64,000 bases of DNA from Dactylosporangium roseum (GTDB lineage Bacteria > Actinomycetota > Actinomycetes > Mycobacteriales > Micromonosporaceae): NCBI RefSeq assembly GCF_025264685.1, contig NZ_CP073721.1, positions 5,385,001 through 5,449,000 of the forward strand, in the 5' to 3' direction. Positions 25,826 through 34,586 of the stretch are shown here, in pieces; the stretch's first letter is position 1; every line of letters starts with the position of its first letter. Under the pieces are notes generated by a model. The model did no database searches. It saw nothing but the letters and a program-made list of their open reading frames with translations, and was not told the DNA's origin. The translations under genes and the position numbers were made by a program.

Positions 25826-27313
25826 CTAGTCCAGGCCCTGCGGCTTGCCGACACCGTCGACCGGCCACTGGATGTGCTTGACTTCGAAGAACTCGTTGAG
25901 TCCGTCCTCACCCATCTCCCGTCCGACGCCGCTCTCGCCGATGCCGCCCCACGGCGCGTCCGGACGCATGCCGCCGCCGCCGTTCACGGTGACCGTTCCG
26001 ACCCTCAGGCGGCGAGCCACCTCGATGGCCTCGCTGGTGCGACCGACCACGTTGGCGTTCAGCCCGAATCGGGAGCTGTTGGCGATCTCGATGGCCTCAT
26101 CGACGGTGTCGTAGACGAGGACCGCGGCCACCGGTCCGAACAACTCCTCCTGGCAGATCTCCTTGGAGTTGTCGGTGTTCCCGATGAGGACCGGGTTCAG
26201 GAAGAACCCCGGAAGGTCAGGACGTCCTCCACCGGCAAGGATCTTGGCGCCACCTTGGACGGCGCGGTCGATGTATGCCTCGACCCGCTCCCGGTGGGCG
26301 GCGGACACCAGTGGGCCGACGACCGTAGCGGGGTCCCGCGGGTCGCCCACGGCGAACCCCTCGAGAATCGGGCGCGCCGCGTCGACGAATCCCTCGTAGT
26401 CGTTCCGATGCACGAGGATCCGGGTCGTCGCACCGCACCCCTGCCCCGCGTTCCGGACGAACCGGAACAGGGAAGGAAGGATCGCGTCCCGGCCCAGATC
26501 CGTACCCGGCAGCAGGATGTTGGCCGCCTTGCCGCCGAGTTCGAGGATCACCTTGTGCACGGCCGACGCGGCCTGCGCCATCACCGCTGCCCCGACGGCG
26601 ACCGATCCCGTGAACGAGACGATGTCGACGCGGGGGTCTCGCGTGAGGATCTCGCCCTGCTCGGGGCCGCCCAGCACGAGGTTGAGCACACCGGCGGGTA
26701 GACCCGCGGACTCGAGGACCTCGAACATCTTGACCACAGCGGGCGCGGCCTGCGGCGCCGGCATGGCCACCAGCGTGCAGCCGGCGGCGATGGCGCCGCC
26801 GATCTTCCAGCACAGGTTGTGGAGCGGGTAGTTGTAGGGGCTGAGCGCGACGACGACGCCCGCTGGCTCACGCACCAGGATGCTGGACGTGGTGACCGGG
26901 TCATGGTGGAGCGGAAGCGGACGCTCCCACCCGCCCGCAGGACCCCGGGCCGCCAGTTCCGCGAAGTAGCGGAACGTGTCCACCGGCCCTCCGACCTGCA
27001 GCGCCTCTGTGAGCGACCGGGTGGAGCCGACGGAGTCGATGATGAGCTCGGCGAGCTCGGCGCGGCGTTCGTCGATCGCCTTCCACATGCGTGTCAGGGC
27101 CTCGCTGCGGTCGAGCGGTGTCCACTTGCGCCACTCGTCGCCGTCGAATCCGGCGCGCGCGGCCGTGATCGCGAGGTCAACCTGCGAAGGAGACGCCTGC
27201 CGGAAGGCGACGAACGGCTCGCCGGTCGAGGGGTTGGTGATGGTGCGGCTCTCGCCCTCCCCGACCTGCCAACGGCCGGCGACGTACACGGTGTTGTCGA
27301 TGGTGTTTGTCAC
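25826..27313 (-). CDS. NAD(P)-dependent aldehyde dehydrogenase
   Basis: The 495-residue enzyme oxidises an aldehyde to an acid. The base Glu258 lies in VILELGGKAANI, the nucleophile Cys293 in RNAGQGCGATTR, and the cofactor site in SFTGSVAVG. The C-terminal ICQEELFGPV and GVGREMGEDGL are standard. It follows the SDR gene by 24 bases and precedes the CoA ligase genes, an order that fits alcohol to aldehyde to acid to acyl-CoA. It is a different subgroup from the second aldehyde dehydrogenase at 55855-57264. Confidence 0.95.
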   Translation of the reverse strand: MTNTIDNTVYVAGRWQVGEGESRTITNPSTGEPFVAFRQASPSQVDLAITAARAGFDGDEWRKWTPLDRSEALTRMWKAIDERRAELAELIIDSVGSTRSLTEALQVGGPVDTFRYFAELAARGPAGGWERPLPLHHDPVTTSSILVREPAGVVVALSPYNYPLHNLCWKIGGAIAAGCTLVAMPAPQAAPAVVKMFEVLESAGLPAGVLNLVLGGPEQGEILTRDPRVDIVSFTGSVAVGAAVMAQAASAVHKVILELGGKAANILLPGTDLGRDAILPSLFRFVRNAGQGCGATTRILVHRNDYEGFVDAARPILEGFAVGDPRDPATVVGPLVSAAHRERVEAYIDRAVQGGAKILAGGGRPDLPGFFLNPVLIGNTDNSKEICQEELFGPVAAVLVYDTVDEAIEIANSSRFGLNANVVGRTSEAIEVARRLRVGTVTVNGGGGMRPDAPWGGIGESGVGREMGEDGLNEFFEVKHIQWPVDGVGKPQGLD

Positions 27314-27337
27314 GGTGCGTCCTCTGGTGTCGGCAGG

Positions 27338-28108
27338 TCAGGAGATGGTCAGGCCGCCGTCGATCGCGACGGTTGCGCCGGTGACGAACGAGGCATCGTC
27401 CGAGGCGAGGAAGGACACGACCCCGGCGACGTCCTCGGCGGTGGCAAGGCGTCCTGCGGGGACTCCCTTGAGGAAGGCGGCCACCTTGGCGTCCACGTCG
27501 TCGGTCCCGCTGCGGTTGAAGAAGCCCGAGAGCATCGGGGTGTCGGTCGGGCCCGGACAGATCGTGTTCGCGCGGATGCCGACCGCGGCGCCGGCGAGGG
27601 CGATCGAGCGTGCCAGCGACGGGAGCGCGCCCTTGGTGAAGGAGTAGAGCGGGCTGAACGGGGACCCGACGATGGCCGACGTGCTGGCGGTGTAGATCAC
27701 CGAGGCTCGGCCGTCGGCGTTCTGCAGGAGGTCCCACGCAAGGGAGGTGCCGAACCAAGCGGACTTCATGTTGACGTCGACGGCCAGGGCGAACTGGTCC
27801 TCGGTCACCTCGGTCAACCCGCCTGCGCCGGGGATGCCCACGTGGTTGTGGAGGATGTGGAGCTTTCCATGCGTCTCGCGGATGGAGCCGAACACGCCCC
27901 GAAGGGATTCGAGGTCGGTCACGTCGAGCGCCACAGCGTGGGCGCGGCCCTGCTTGGCCCTGATCGCGTCCGCCACTTCCTGAGCGGCAGCACCGTCGAG
28001 GTCGGTGACGTAGACCTCGGCCCCGTCGTCGGCCAGGCGCTCGGCAACCGCGCGCCCCATACCCGATCCCGCACCGGACACCATTGCGATTCGACCGTGA
28101 AGCCTCAC
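27338..28108 (-). CDS. Short-chain dehydrogenase, first gene of the minus-strand operon
   Basis: From GTG 28108 (AAGGAGG 8 bases upstream) the product has 256 residues. It has GAGSGMGRAVAERL for cofactor binding, Asp in the TDLDG position (suggesting NAD preference), the catalytic Ser in YTASTSA, and Tyr155/Lys159 in YSFTKGAL. The NNAG motif is altered to HNHVG, where the first Asn is replaced, an unusual feature. It opens the 16.6 kb operon and would oxidise the alcohol released by the sulfatase or a later hydroxy-acyl intermediate. Confidence 0.93.
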   Translation of the reverse strand: MRLHGRIAMVSGAGSGMGRAVAERLADDGAEVYVTDLDGAAAQEVADAIRAKQGRAHAVALDVTDLESLRGVFGSIRETHGKLHILHNHVGIPGAGGLTEVTEDQFALAVDVNMKSAWFGTSLAWDLLQNADGRASVIYTASTSAIVGSPFSPLYSFTKGALPSLARSIALAGAAVGIRANTICPGPTDTPMLSGFFNRSGTDDVDAKVAAFLKGVPAGRLATAEDVAGVVSFLASDDASFVTGATVAIDGGLTIS

Positions 28109-28166
28109 AGGCGACGCCTCCTTGCATCGTGGGTGCCGCAACTCTTTACGCGCAGCTTGTAGAATT

Positions 28167-28186
28167 GTACTCTGTATACATTACGA
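28167..28186 (+). promoter_or_regulatory. GntR operator 2 in the divergent promoter region
   Basis: TGTATACA at 28173-28180 is flanked on the left by GTACTC. The 14-mer GTACTCTGTATACA is identical to the one at operator 3. On the plus strand TTTACG (28145-28150), a 17-base spacer and TACTCT (28168-28173) form a promoter for lutABC whose -10 lies in the operator. On the minus strand TTGTCG (28196-28201) with 17-base spacing to TATACA could serve the SDR operon. One bound dimer could thus control both directions. Confidence 0.8.
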
Positions 28187-28265
28187 CCCACGTTCCGACA
28201 AGGTCTCTAGAGAAACGAGCGCGCGTGAAACCCCATCGTCCGCACCCGCGCCCTGGGCCGTCGGC

Positions 28266-29015
28266 ATGAAGATCGCACTGTTCGCCACCTGCCTCGGTGA
28301 CGTGCTGTTTCCCAACGTCCCGAGGGCCACCACCGCCCTCGTCGAGAGGCTGGGTCACCGGGTCGTGTTCCCGCACGACCAGACCTGCTGCGGCCAGATG
28401 CACGTGAACACGGGCTACCAGGGCGACGCGATGGCCCTCATCCGTCATCACGTGGAGGTCTTCGAGCGAGCGCTCGACAGCGGATGCGAGGCGATCCTTG
28501 CTCCCTCCGGCTCGTGTACGGGCTCGATTCGGCACCAGCACGCCGACGTCGCGCGCAGAGCCGGCGACAACCTCCTGGCGGACCGGGCCAGCGCACTTGC
28601 CCGGCACACGTACGAGTTGTCGGAGTTGCTGGTGGATGTCCTCGGGCTGACGGACGTCGGCGCCGTCTATCCACGTCGGGTGACCTACCACCCGACGTGC
28701 CACAGCCTCCGCATGCTTCGAGTCGCGGACCGACCGTCGCGGCTACTGAATGCGGTGCAAGGCGTTGAACTGGTGGAGCTTCCCGACTCCGAACAGTGCT
28801 GTGGCTTCGGGGGGACCTTCAGCCTCAAGAACTCAGAGACGTCGGCGGCGATGTTGGCGGACAAGGTCGCGGCGATCGAGGCGACGTCCGCTGACGTCGT
28901 CACCGCAGGGGACGCGTCGTGTCTCATGCACATCGGCGGGGGGCTCAGCCGGCAACGGTCGCGGGTACGGACCGTCCACCTGGCCGAGATCCTCGCGAGC
29001 ACCGGAGAGGGGTGA
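28266..29015 (+). CDS. lutA: Lactate-utilisation type iron-sulfur protein LutA
   Basis: The 249-residue protein carries two CCG domains. The first begins CLGDVLFP and ends TCCGQMHVNTGY; the second begins TYHPTCHSLR and ends QCCGFGGTFSLKN. These bind cysteine-ligated cofactors in LutA/YkgE/GlcF relatives. With LutB and LutC it forms a complex oxidising L-lactate (or another 2-hydroxy acid) with transfer of electrons to quinone. ATG 28266 is the only start in frame; its ribosome site is weak. The lutB start overlaps its stop as GTGA. Confidence 0.92.
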   Translation: MKIALFATCLGDVLFPNVPRATTALVERLGHRVVFPHDQTCCGQMHVNTGYQGDAMALIRHHVEVFERALDSGCEAILAPSGSCTGSIRHQHADVARRAGDNLLADRASALARHTYELSELLVDVLGLTDVGAVYPRRVTYHPTCHSLRMLRVADRPSRLLNAVQGVELVELPDSEQCCGFGGTFSLKNSETSAAMLADKVAAIEATSADVVTAGDASCLMHIGGGLSRQRSRVRTVHLAEILASTGEG

Positions 29016-30520
29016 CGCCGGTGACCACGTTCCTCGGCATGCCGGGTGTCCGCGGGCCGGCGGCCAGCGCGGAGAGCGTCGTCCAGGGTTCTGAGCCGTT
29101 CCAGGTCGCCGCCCGGCGGGCACTGCGCGACACCGCATTACGAGCGAACCTCGGGAAGGCCACGTCGACCATCCGCGCGAAGCGATCATCGGCCGTCGAC
29201 GAAGTGCCCGACTGGGAGGATCTGCGCGACTCCGCCGCCGCGATCAAGGCGTCCGCCATGGCGCGGCTGCCAGAGCTGCTGGTCCGGCTCGAAGGCGAGG
29301 TGACCGCCAGAGGGGGGACGGTCCACTGGGCCAGAGACGCTGCTGAGGCCAACGAGATCGTGGTCCGCATCGCCCGACGGGCCGGCGCGCGCGAGGTCGT
29401 CAAGGTGAAGTCCATGGCAACCCAGGAAATCGGCCTGAACGAAGCGCTCGAACGTGCCGGAGTGACGGCGATCGAGACCGACCTCGCGGAGCTGATCGTC
29501 CAGCTCGCGGACGATAGGCCGTCGCACATCCTGGTGCCGGCAATCCACCGCGGTCGCGCGGAGATCCGCGAAATCTTCCTCGAGCACATCCCGGGGCTCG
29601 ATGGGACGACATTGACCGACGAGCCCCACCAGCTAGCCACGGTCGCACGGCGGCACCTCCGCGACGCGTTCCTCCGGGCACGGGTCGCGGTGTCCGGTGC
29701 CAACTTCGCGGTCGCCGATACCGGTTCGCTCGTCGTGGTCGAGTCGGAAGGCAATGGCCGGATGTGCCTCACCCTTCCCGAGACGCTCATCACCGTGATG
29801 GGTATCGAGAAGGTTCTCCCAACCTGGCGGGACCTCGAGGTGTTCCTCCAGATCCTGCCGCGCAGCTCGACCGGCGAGCGGATGAATCCCTACACCTCGA
29901 TATGGAGCGGGGTCACTCCAGGTGACGGCCCGCAAGAGTGCCACCTGATCCTGCTGGACAACGGCCGCACACGCGTGCTCGCCGACCCCGAAGGACGCTC
30001 CGCCTTGCACTGCATCCGGTGTTCGGCGTGCCTGAACGTCTGCCCTGTCTACGAGCGAACAGGTGGGCATGCCTACGGATCGGTGTACCCCGGGCCTATC
30101 GGCGCGATCCTGTCACCCCAGCTAACCGGGTTGGACGGCAGCGCGCCCAACGACTCCTTACCGTTCGCATCGTCGCTGTGCGGTGCGTGCGCAGACGTGT
30201 GCCCGGTGCGGATCCCGATACCCGAGCAGCTCGTCCGCCTGCGGGCGGAGCACGTCGAGGTACAGGCCGCAGCGCGCCGGCTACCCACCGTCGAGGCGAT
30301 CGCCATGAGGGCCGCAGCCCGCACCATGTCCGACGCGCGGTCGTTCGGCCGCGCAGGCCGGGCCGCCACGCTCGCCCGTGGAGCGGTACGCCATGGCCGG
30401 CCGGTCCTGCCTCTGCCGCCTCCGCTGAACCGGTGGACCGCGAGCCGTGACCTTCCCGAACTTCCATCAGAGACCTTCCGGAGTTGGTGGTCGCGAACCC
30501 GAGGGAGCACGGACCAGTGA
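29012..30520 (+). CDS. lutB: Lactate-utilisation iron-sulfur protein LutB
   Basis: From GTG 29012 (GGAGAGG just upstream; GTG 29021 is possible) the protein has 502 residues. The large N-terminal DUF162/LutB domain (TQEIGLNEAL, ADTGSLVVVESEGNGRM) precedes two 4Fe-4S motifs: CIRCSACLNVCPVYE at about residue 335 and CGACADVCPV about 50 residues later. The C-terminal segment is a basic and proline-rich tail. It is the central electron-transfer subunit. Overlaps with lutA (upstream) and lutC (downstream) indicate one polycistronic message. Confidence 0.93.
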   Translation: MTPVTTFLGMPGVRGPAASAESVVQGSEPFQVAARRALRDTALRANLGKATSTIRAKRSSAVDEVPDWEDLRDSAAAIKASAMARLPELLVRLEGEVTARGGTVHWARDAAEANEIVVRIARRAGAREVVKVKSMATQEIGLNEALERAGVTAIETDLAELIVQLADDRPSHILVPAIHRGRAEIREIFLEHIPGLDGTTLTDEPHQLATVARRHLRDAFLRARVAVSGANFAVADTGSLVVVESEGNGRMCLTLPETLITVMGIEKVLPTWRDLEVFLQILPRSSTGERMNPYTSIWSGVTPGDGPQECHLILLDNGRTRVLADPEGRSALHCIRCSACLNVCPVYERTGGHAYGSVYPGPIGAILSPQLTGLDGSAPNDSLPFASSLCGACADVCPVRIPIPEQLVRLRAEHVEVQAAARRLPTVEAIAMRAAARTMSDARSFGRAGRAATLARGAVRHGRPVLPLPPPLNRWTASRDLPELPSETFRSWWSRTRGSTDQ

Positions 30521-31155
30521 ACGGTCGGGACGAGGTGCTGGCGCGAGTGAGACATGCCCTCGGCACGCCGACGCACCCCGTCGAGGTACCCCGGCGCTAC
30601 CGCTCCGAGGGTTCTCGGGCAGCCGACTCCGAAGACCTCAAGGCGCTGCTCGTGGACCGCCTCGAGGACTACGGTGCGACCGTCATCCGCACGATCGGCG
30701 AGGGTGAGATCGTTGCGACGCTCCTCGACGTGCTCGCTGGTCGCGCCTCGGCGACCCGGCCCGCGCTCCACGCGCCTGGGCTGCCGGATCGATGGCTCGC
30801 GGGCCTCGAGGTCCGACCTGATGACGGGTCTGCGAGCCCGCGCGAACTGGACGCCGTTCCCGCGGTCGTCACCGGGTGCGCCCTGGCGATCGCCGAGACG
30901 GGGACCATCGTGCTGGACGGTTCGGCGATGTGCGGTCGCCGGCTCCTCACCCTGGTACCGGACGTGCACGTGTGCATCGTGCCGACCACGAGTGTCGTCG
31001 AAACCGTGCCCGAGGGCCTGCGCCGCTTGGCACCTGACCGGCCACTGACCTTCGTGAGCGGACCGTCTGCGACCAGCGACATCGAACTGCAGCGTGTGGA
31101 CGGCGTCCACGGCCCCAGAACCCTCATCGTGCTGCTGGCCGAGATGGTCAGCTAG
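30517..31155 (+). CDS. lutC: Lactate-utilisation protein LutC
   Basis: The 212-residue protein matches LutC/YkgG (DUF162): an N-terminal helix RDEVLARVRHALG, then TGCALAIAETGTIVLDGS and VPTTSVVETVPEGLRRL. GTG 30517 overlaps the lutB stop codon as GTGA, with GAGGGAG upstream. lutABC operons are usually isolated lactate genes; here the operon is divergent from, and shares an operator with, a CoA/sulfatase operon, so it may process a pathway 2-hydroxy acid rather than free L-lactate (inference). Confidence 0.92.
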   Translation: MNGRDEVLARVRHALGTPTHPVEVPRRYRSEGSRAADSEDLKALLVDRLEDYGATVIRTIGEGEIVATLLDVLAGRASATRPALHAPGLPDRWLAGLEVRPDDGSASPRELDAVPAVVTGCALAIAETGTIVLDGSAMCGRRLLTLVPDVHVCIVPTTSVVETVPEGLRRLAPDRPLTFVSGPSATSDIELQRVDGVHGPRTLIVLLAEMVS

Positions 31156-31233
31156 CCCGGAGTTCGTCACAGGTTGTACGGGCGCGGCCCGGCGTCCCGC
31201 ACACCGTGGCCGCCGCATCCGGCAAGCGCGCCG

Positions 31234-32217
31234 TCACGGCACGTAGACGACCCTGCCGACGGTGCCTCCGTCGGCGATCCGCTGGAGCCCGTCCGCGACC
31301 TCGTCGTTCCTGAGCGTCTCGCCGATCAGCGGGCGCACGGCACCGGCAGCAGCCATTGCTGCGAGTTCGCGATGGCACTGTGCGACCGCCGCGGGGTCGC
31401 GGGTCTTGTACAGGCCCCAGTGCAGACCCACCACCGAGTAGTTCCTCAGCAGCGGGTGGTTGAGCGTGGCCGACTGGATCTCCCCGCCGGCGAACCCGAC
31501 CAGCACGATCCTGCCCTCGAACGCGACGCACTTGGTGGAGCGCCGGTATGTCTCGCCACCGACCGGGTCGTAGACGACGTCGGCACCGCGTCCACCGGTC
31601 TCGGCCTTCACCACGTCGACGAAGTCCTGTTCGCGGCGGTCGACCACGACGTCGGCGCCCAACGTCCGGGCGATTGCGGCCTTCGCCGAACCGCCGACGA
31701 CACCGATCACACGCGCGCCAGCCGCCTTCCCGAGCTGGACAGCGGCGCTGCCCACTCCTCCCGCGGCCGCGTGCACCAGCAGGGTCTCACCCGGGCGAAT
31801 CCGTGCGCGCCGGTGGAGCCCGAACCAACCGGTCTGGTACCCGATCAGCAGTGACGCGGCCTGGGCATCGTCGAGTACGGCGGGCGCCGGAAAAGTGGCG
31901 ACCCCCTGCATCAGCGCATATTCGGCGAGTCCTCCGAACGGGAGCACAGCGGCACCGAGCACCCGGTCACCCTTCTGGCAGCCCTCGACACCCTCACCGA
32001 TCGCGACGACCTCGCCGCAGACCTCCAGGCCCGGGGTGAACGGCAGCGGGGGCCTGAGCTGGTGCTCACCTCGACACATCATCGCATCGGGAAAGCTCGC
32101 CGCCGTGGCTCGCACACGCACGACGAGCTGGCCGGGCCCCGGCTCGGGACGCGCGACGTCGACCACCTTGAGCACGTCGCGGGGCTGGCCCAGTCCGGTC
32201 ACCTGCCACGCCCTCAT
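31234..32217 (-). CDS. NADPH:quinone oxidoreductase-like enzyme (MDR, no zinc)
   Basis: The 327-residue medium-chain reductase lacks zinc ligands. GLEVCGEVVAIGEGV and VHAAAGGVGSAAVQLGKA (cofactor loop) mark the quinone oxidoreductase/crotonyl-CoA reductase-like subgroup. ATG 32217 follows GAGGAGG. It is the third gene of an operon with a CaiB-type transferase and a nitronate-monooxygenase-like gene, preceded by a GntR operator. It may reduce an enone or enoyl-CoA. It converges with lutC across a 78-base gap. Confidence 0.9.
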   Translation of the reverse strand: MRAWQVTGLGQPRDVLKVVDVARPEPGPGQLVVRVRATAASFPDAMMCRGEHQLRPPLPFTPGLEVCGEVVAIGEGVEGCQKGDRVLGAAVLPFGGLAEYALMQGVATFPAPAVLDDAQAASLLIGYQTGWFGLHRRARIRPGETLLVHAAAGGVGSAAVQLGKAAGARVIGVVGGSAKAAIARTLGADVVVDRREQDFVDVVKAETGGRGADVVYDPVGGETYRRSTKCVAFEGRIVLVGFAGGEIQSATLNHPLLRNYSVVGLHWGLYKTRDPAAVAQCHRELAAMAAAGAVRPLIGETLRNDEVADGLQRIADGGTVGRVVYVP

Positions 32218-32265
32218 CGTTCCTCCTCGTTGTCTGGGCACCCTCACGGCCGGTCTGTGCACAGG

Positions 32266-33453
32266 TCACTCCCCCGCGTACACCACCTTCGCGGCGATGA
32301 GATCCTCGATCTGTTCGTCGGTGAATCCCGAGCCCCGGAGCACCCGCACCGAGTGCTCCCCACGGCGGGGGGCGGGGACCTTCACCGGAAGCCGGGAGCC
32401 GTCGAAGAAGTAAGGGGTGGACAGGTACTCCTCGGCCCGGCCGTCCTCGTCGGGGGCCATCCCGAAGATCTCGCCCGCCCTGACGTCGGCTGCGGCGCGC
32501 ACCTGCGGGTAGCTCCTCACTGCGCCGACCACGAGCCCGTTGTTCGAGAGCCATTCGACGCATTTCTCGCTCGAGAGTTTCGAGAACGCGTCATCGAGGA
32601 CCGCGCGGAGCTCCGCCCGGTGCGCGACCCGGCTCGGGTTGTCGACGAAACGCGCGTCGGAGGCGAGATCCTCACGACCGATGAGGCCGCACAGCGTCCT
32701 CCAGTGAGCAGCCGAGTAGGCCGAGAGGACGATGTGTCCGTCTGCTGTCCTGACCAGTTCTGCCGCAGGGGCGATCGTGGGTTGTCCGTTCCCGTTCCGG
32801 ACCGGCGTGGTTCCGGTCCGGAACGACTCCGCCCAGTTCGGGGCCTGGAGGTGCACGGCGACGTCGAGCAGGGAGATCTCGACGTTCGACCCGACCCCGG
32901 AGCGCTCGCGCGCGAACAGGGCAGCCAGGATCGCCTGGGCGAGGGCGTGCGCCGTGGTGGCATCGACAACCGCGAAGCCGACGCGCAGAGGGTCGCCGCC
33001 GAGCTCACCGGTGAGGGACATCATCCCGCTTTCCGCCTGGGCGGCGATGTCGAGGCCGGCGCGGTGCCTGGACGGCCCCTGGGTGCCGAATCCTGTGACC
33101 GTGGCGTAGACGAGTCTCGGGTTCAGCTCGCGGAGCGTCTCCGCGCCGAGCCCGAGGCGAGCCATGCCGCCGGGCCGCATGTTCTGGATCAGTACGTCGG
33201 CGGAACCGGCCAGTCGCTTGGCCACCTTCACGCCGGCCGGCTCCCGGAGGTTCAACGCGATCGAGTGCTTGCCACGGTTGTAGGCGCGGAGCACTCCGTC
33301 TCCCCACGATCCGATGAACCGCGCGGCCTCGCCCTCGTAGGGTTCCACCTTGACGACCTCGGCACCCAGGTTGCGCAGCAGCGCCCCGGCCCCGGGAGCC
33401 GCGACGTACTGCCCGAAGTCGACCACTTTGATGCCGTGCAGCGGGCTGTCCAT
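32266..33453 (-). CDS. CaiB/BaiF family CoA-transferase
   Basis: The 395-residue enzyme moves CoA between carboxylates. It has the N-terminal VVDFGQYVAAPGAGALLRNLGAEVVKVE region, split here at its core (GAEVVKVEP). The catalytic Asp lies in GLDIAAQAESGMMS, and the FVDNPSRVAHRAEL helix follows. ATG 33453 lies 2 bases past the stop of the monooxygenase gene, so translation is coupled. A class III CoA-transferase next to a two-subunit CoA ligase elsewhere in the regulon means two ways of loading CoA, perhaps for two different acids. Confidence 0.92.
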   Translation of the reverse strand: MDSPLHGIKVVDFGQYVAAPGAGALLRNLGAEVVKVEPYEGEAARFIGSWGDGVLRAYNRGKHSIALNLREPAGVKVAKRLAGSADVLIQNMRPGGMARLGLGAETLRELNPRLVYATVTGFGTQGPSRHRAGLDIAAQAESGMMSLTGELGGDPLRVGFAVVDATTAHALAQAILAALFARERSGVGSNVEISLLDVAVHLQAPNWAESFRTGTTPVRNGNGQPTIAPAAELVRTADGHIVLSAYSAAHWRTLCGLIGREDLASDARFVDNPSRVAHRAELRAVLDDAFSKLSSEKCVEWLSNNGLVVGAVRSYPQVRAAADVRAGEIFGMAPDEDGRAEEYLSTPYFFDGSRLPVKVPAPRRGEHSVRVLRGSGFTDEQIEDLIAAKVVYAGE

Positions 33454-33455
33454 CC

Positions 33456-34532
33456 CTACCCCACTCGGGTCCGAGCCGCGGCGTACTGCGCGAGCAGCCG
33501 GTCCATGACGACCCCCACCGACTCTTCCTTGTCGACCATGCCGATGATCTGACCGACCGGGCTCGTCACGAGGTCGTGCTCGTTCTCCACCATGCTGGTC
33601 ATGGCCTCGCTGACGAGAAGCCCCTGGAGGGGCGCCTTGAGCAGCGACGGCGCCTCCCGCGACTCCCACGCGTCGAACCAGGGCGTCCGTAGCACGCGGG
33701 CCGACTTGCCCGAAAAGGACTTGGTCACAAGGGTGTCGTCCGAAGTCGCCTGGAGGAGCTTGCGCTTGACCACCGGTGCGGACTGGCTCTCGACGGTGGT
33801 GAGCAGGATGGAACCCAACCACACACCCGCCGCCCCGAGCGCCTCCGCCGCGGCCACCTGGCGACCGTCGCCGATGCCGCCGGCGGCGAGCACCGGCACA
33901 TCGCCCACGGCGTCGACCACTTGCGGGACCAGCACCATCGTCGAGATACGACCGACGTGACCGCCGGCCTCGTTGCCCTGGGCGACGATGACATCGACCC
34001 CGGCTTCCACCTGCCGCAAGGCGTGCTTCGGTGAACCGACGAGAGCCCCGACGAACGCACCCTTGGCGTGGATCGCGTCCATGATGTCCGGCGGCGGGAC
34101 CCCGAGGGCCGAGACGACGAAGGACGGGTCGTGCGCCAGCGCCACCTCGGTCTGCGCCCGGGCATTGGCCATGGTCAGGCGGTGCGCGGCATAGAGATCC
34201 CCACGATCCGGATCGCTGCCCTTCGGGATCTCGAAGCGATCCATCAATCGGTTGACGAACTCGACGTGTTCGGCCGGGAGGGTGCTCCGCATCGCGCCGA
34301 GGTCATCGCCCGCGGAGGTGGCGGGGTAGACGATGTCCACGCCGAACGGGTGGCCGCCGCCGTTCTCGCTGATCCACCGCAGGTCCGCGTCCAGGACTTC
34401 GGGAGTGCGTCGAGACGCGCCGAGCACTCCGTAGCCGCCAGCGTTGCCGAGCGCGACGACAACCTCGCGGAAGGGGGTGAAGCCGAAGATCGCCGTCCTC
34501 GTCCCGAACATCTCGCAAACAGGTGACCTCAC
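33456..34532 (-). CDS. Nitronate monooxygenase-like FMN enzyme
   Basis: The 358-residue TIM-barrel flavoprotein matches the nitronate monooxygenase/2-nitropropane dioxygenase family and the related enoyl reductase-like FMN proteins. GNAGGYGVLGASRRTPE is the FMN entry, GVDVIVAQGNEAGGHVG the phosphate site with the catalytic-position His (EAGGH), and VLAAGGIGDGRQVAAA the second phosphate loop. GTG 34532 has GGAAGG upstream. It is the first gene of its operon, 35 bases from GntR operator 3. Whether it truly acts on nitronates is doubtful; context suggests a pathway enoyl or quinone reductase role (inference). Confidence 0.9.
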   Translation of the reverse strand: MRSPVCEMFGTRTAIFGFTPFREVVVALGNAGGYGVLGASRRTPEVLDADLRWISENGGGHPFGVDIVYPATSAGDDLGAMRSTLPAEHVEFVNRLMDRFEIPKGSDPDRGDLYAAHRLTMANARAQTEVALAHDPSFVVSALGVPPPDIMDAIHAKGAFVGALVGSPKHALRQVEAGVDVIVAQGNEAGGHVGRISTMVLVPQVVDAVGDVPVLAAGGIGDGRQVAAAEALGAAGVWLGSILLTTVESQSAPVVKRKLLQATSDDTLVTKSFSGKSARVLRTPWFDAWESREAPSLLKAPLQGLLVSEAMTSMVENEHDLVTSPVGQIIGMVDKEESVGVVMDRLLAQYAAARTRVG

Positions 34533-34566
34533 TGGCCGCGCCCTTCCCTCATTATTTGAAGCGGAT

Positions 34567-34586
34567 GCGTACTGTATACAGAGTAC
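34567..34586 (-). promoter_or_regulatory. GntR operator 3, overlapping the -10 of the third operon
   Basis: TGTATACA at 34573-34580 is flanked on the right by GAGTAC. The minus-strand promoter reads TTGACT (-35, 34602-34607), a 16-base spacer and TACTCT (-10, 34580-34585), the same arrangement as operator 1. The rest of the gap to 34908 shows no gene I can support. Confidence 0.85.

Noticed and set aside
33456..34532. A true nitronate detoxification enzyme
   Set aside because: The fold is clear, but the regulon context (CoA transferase and quinone reductase under the GntR operator) fits a pathway reductase better, so I call it only nitronate monooxygenase-like.
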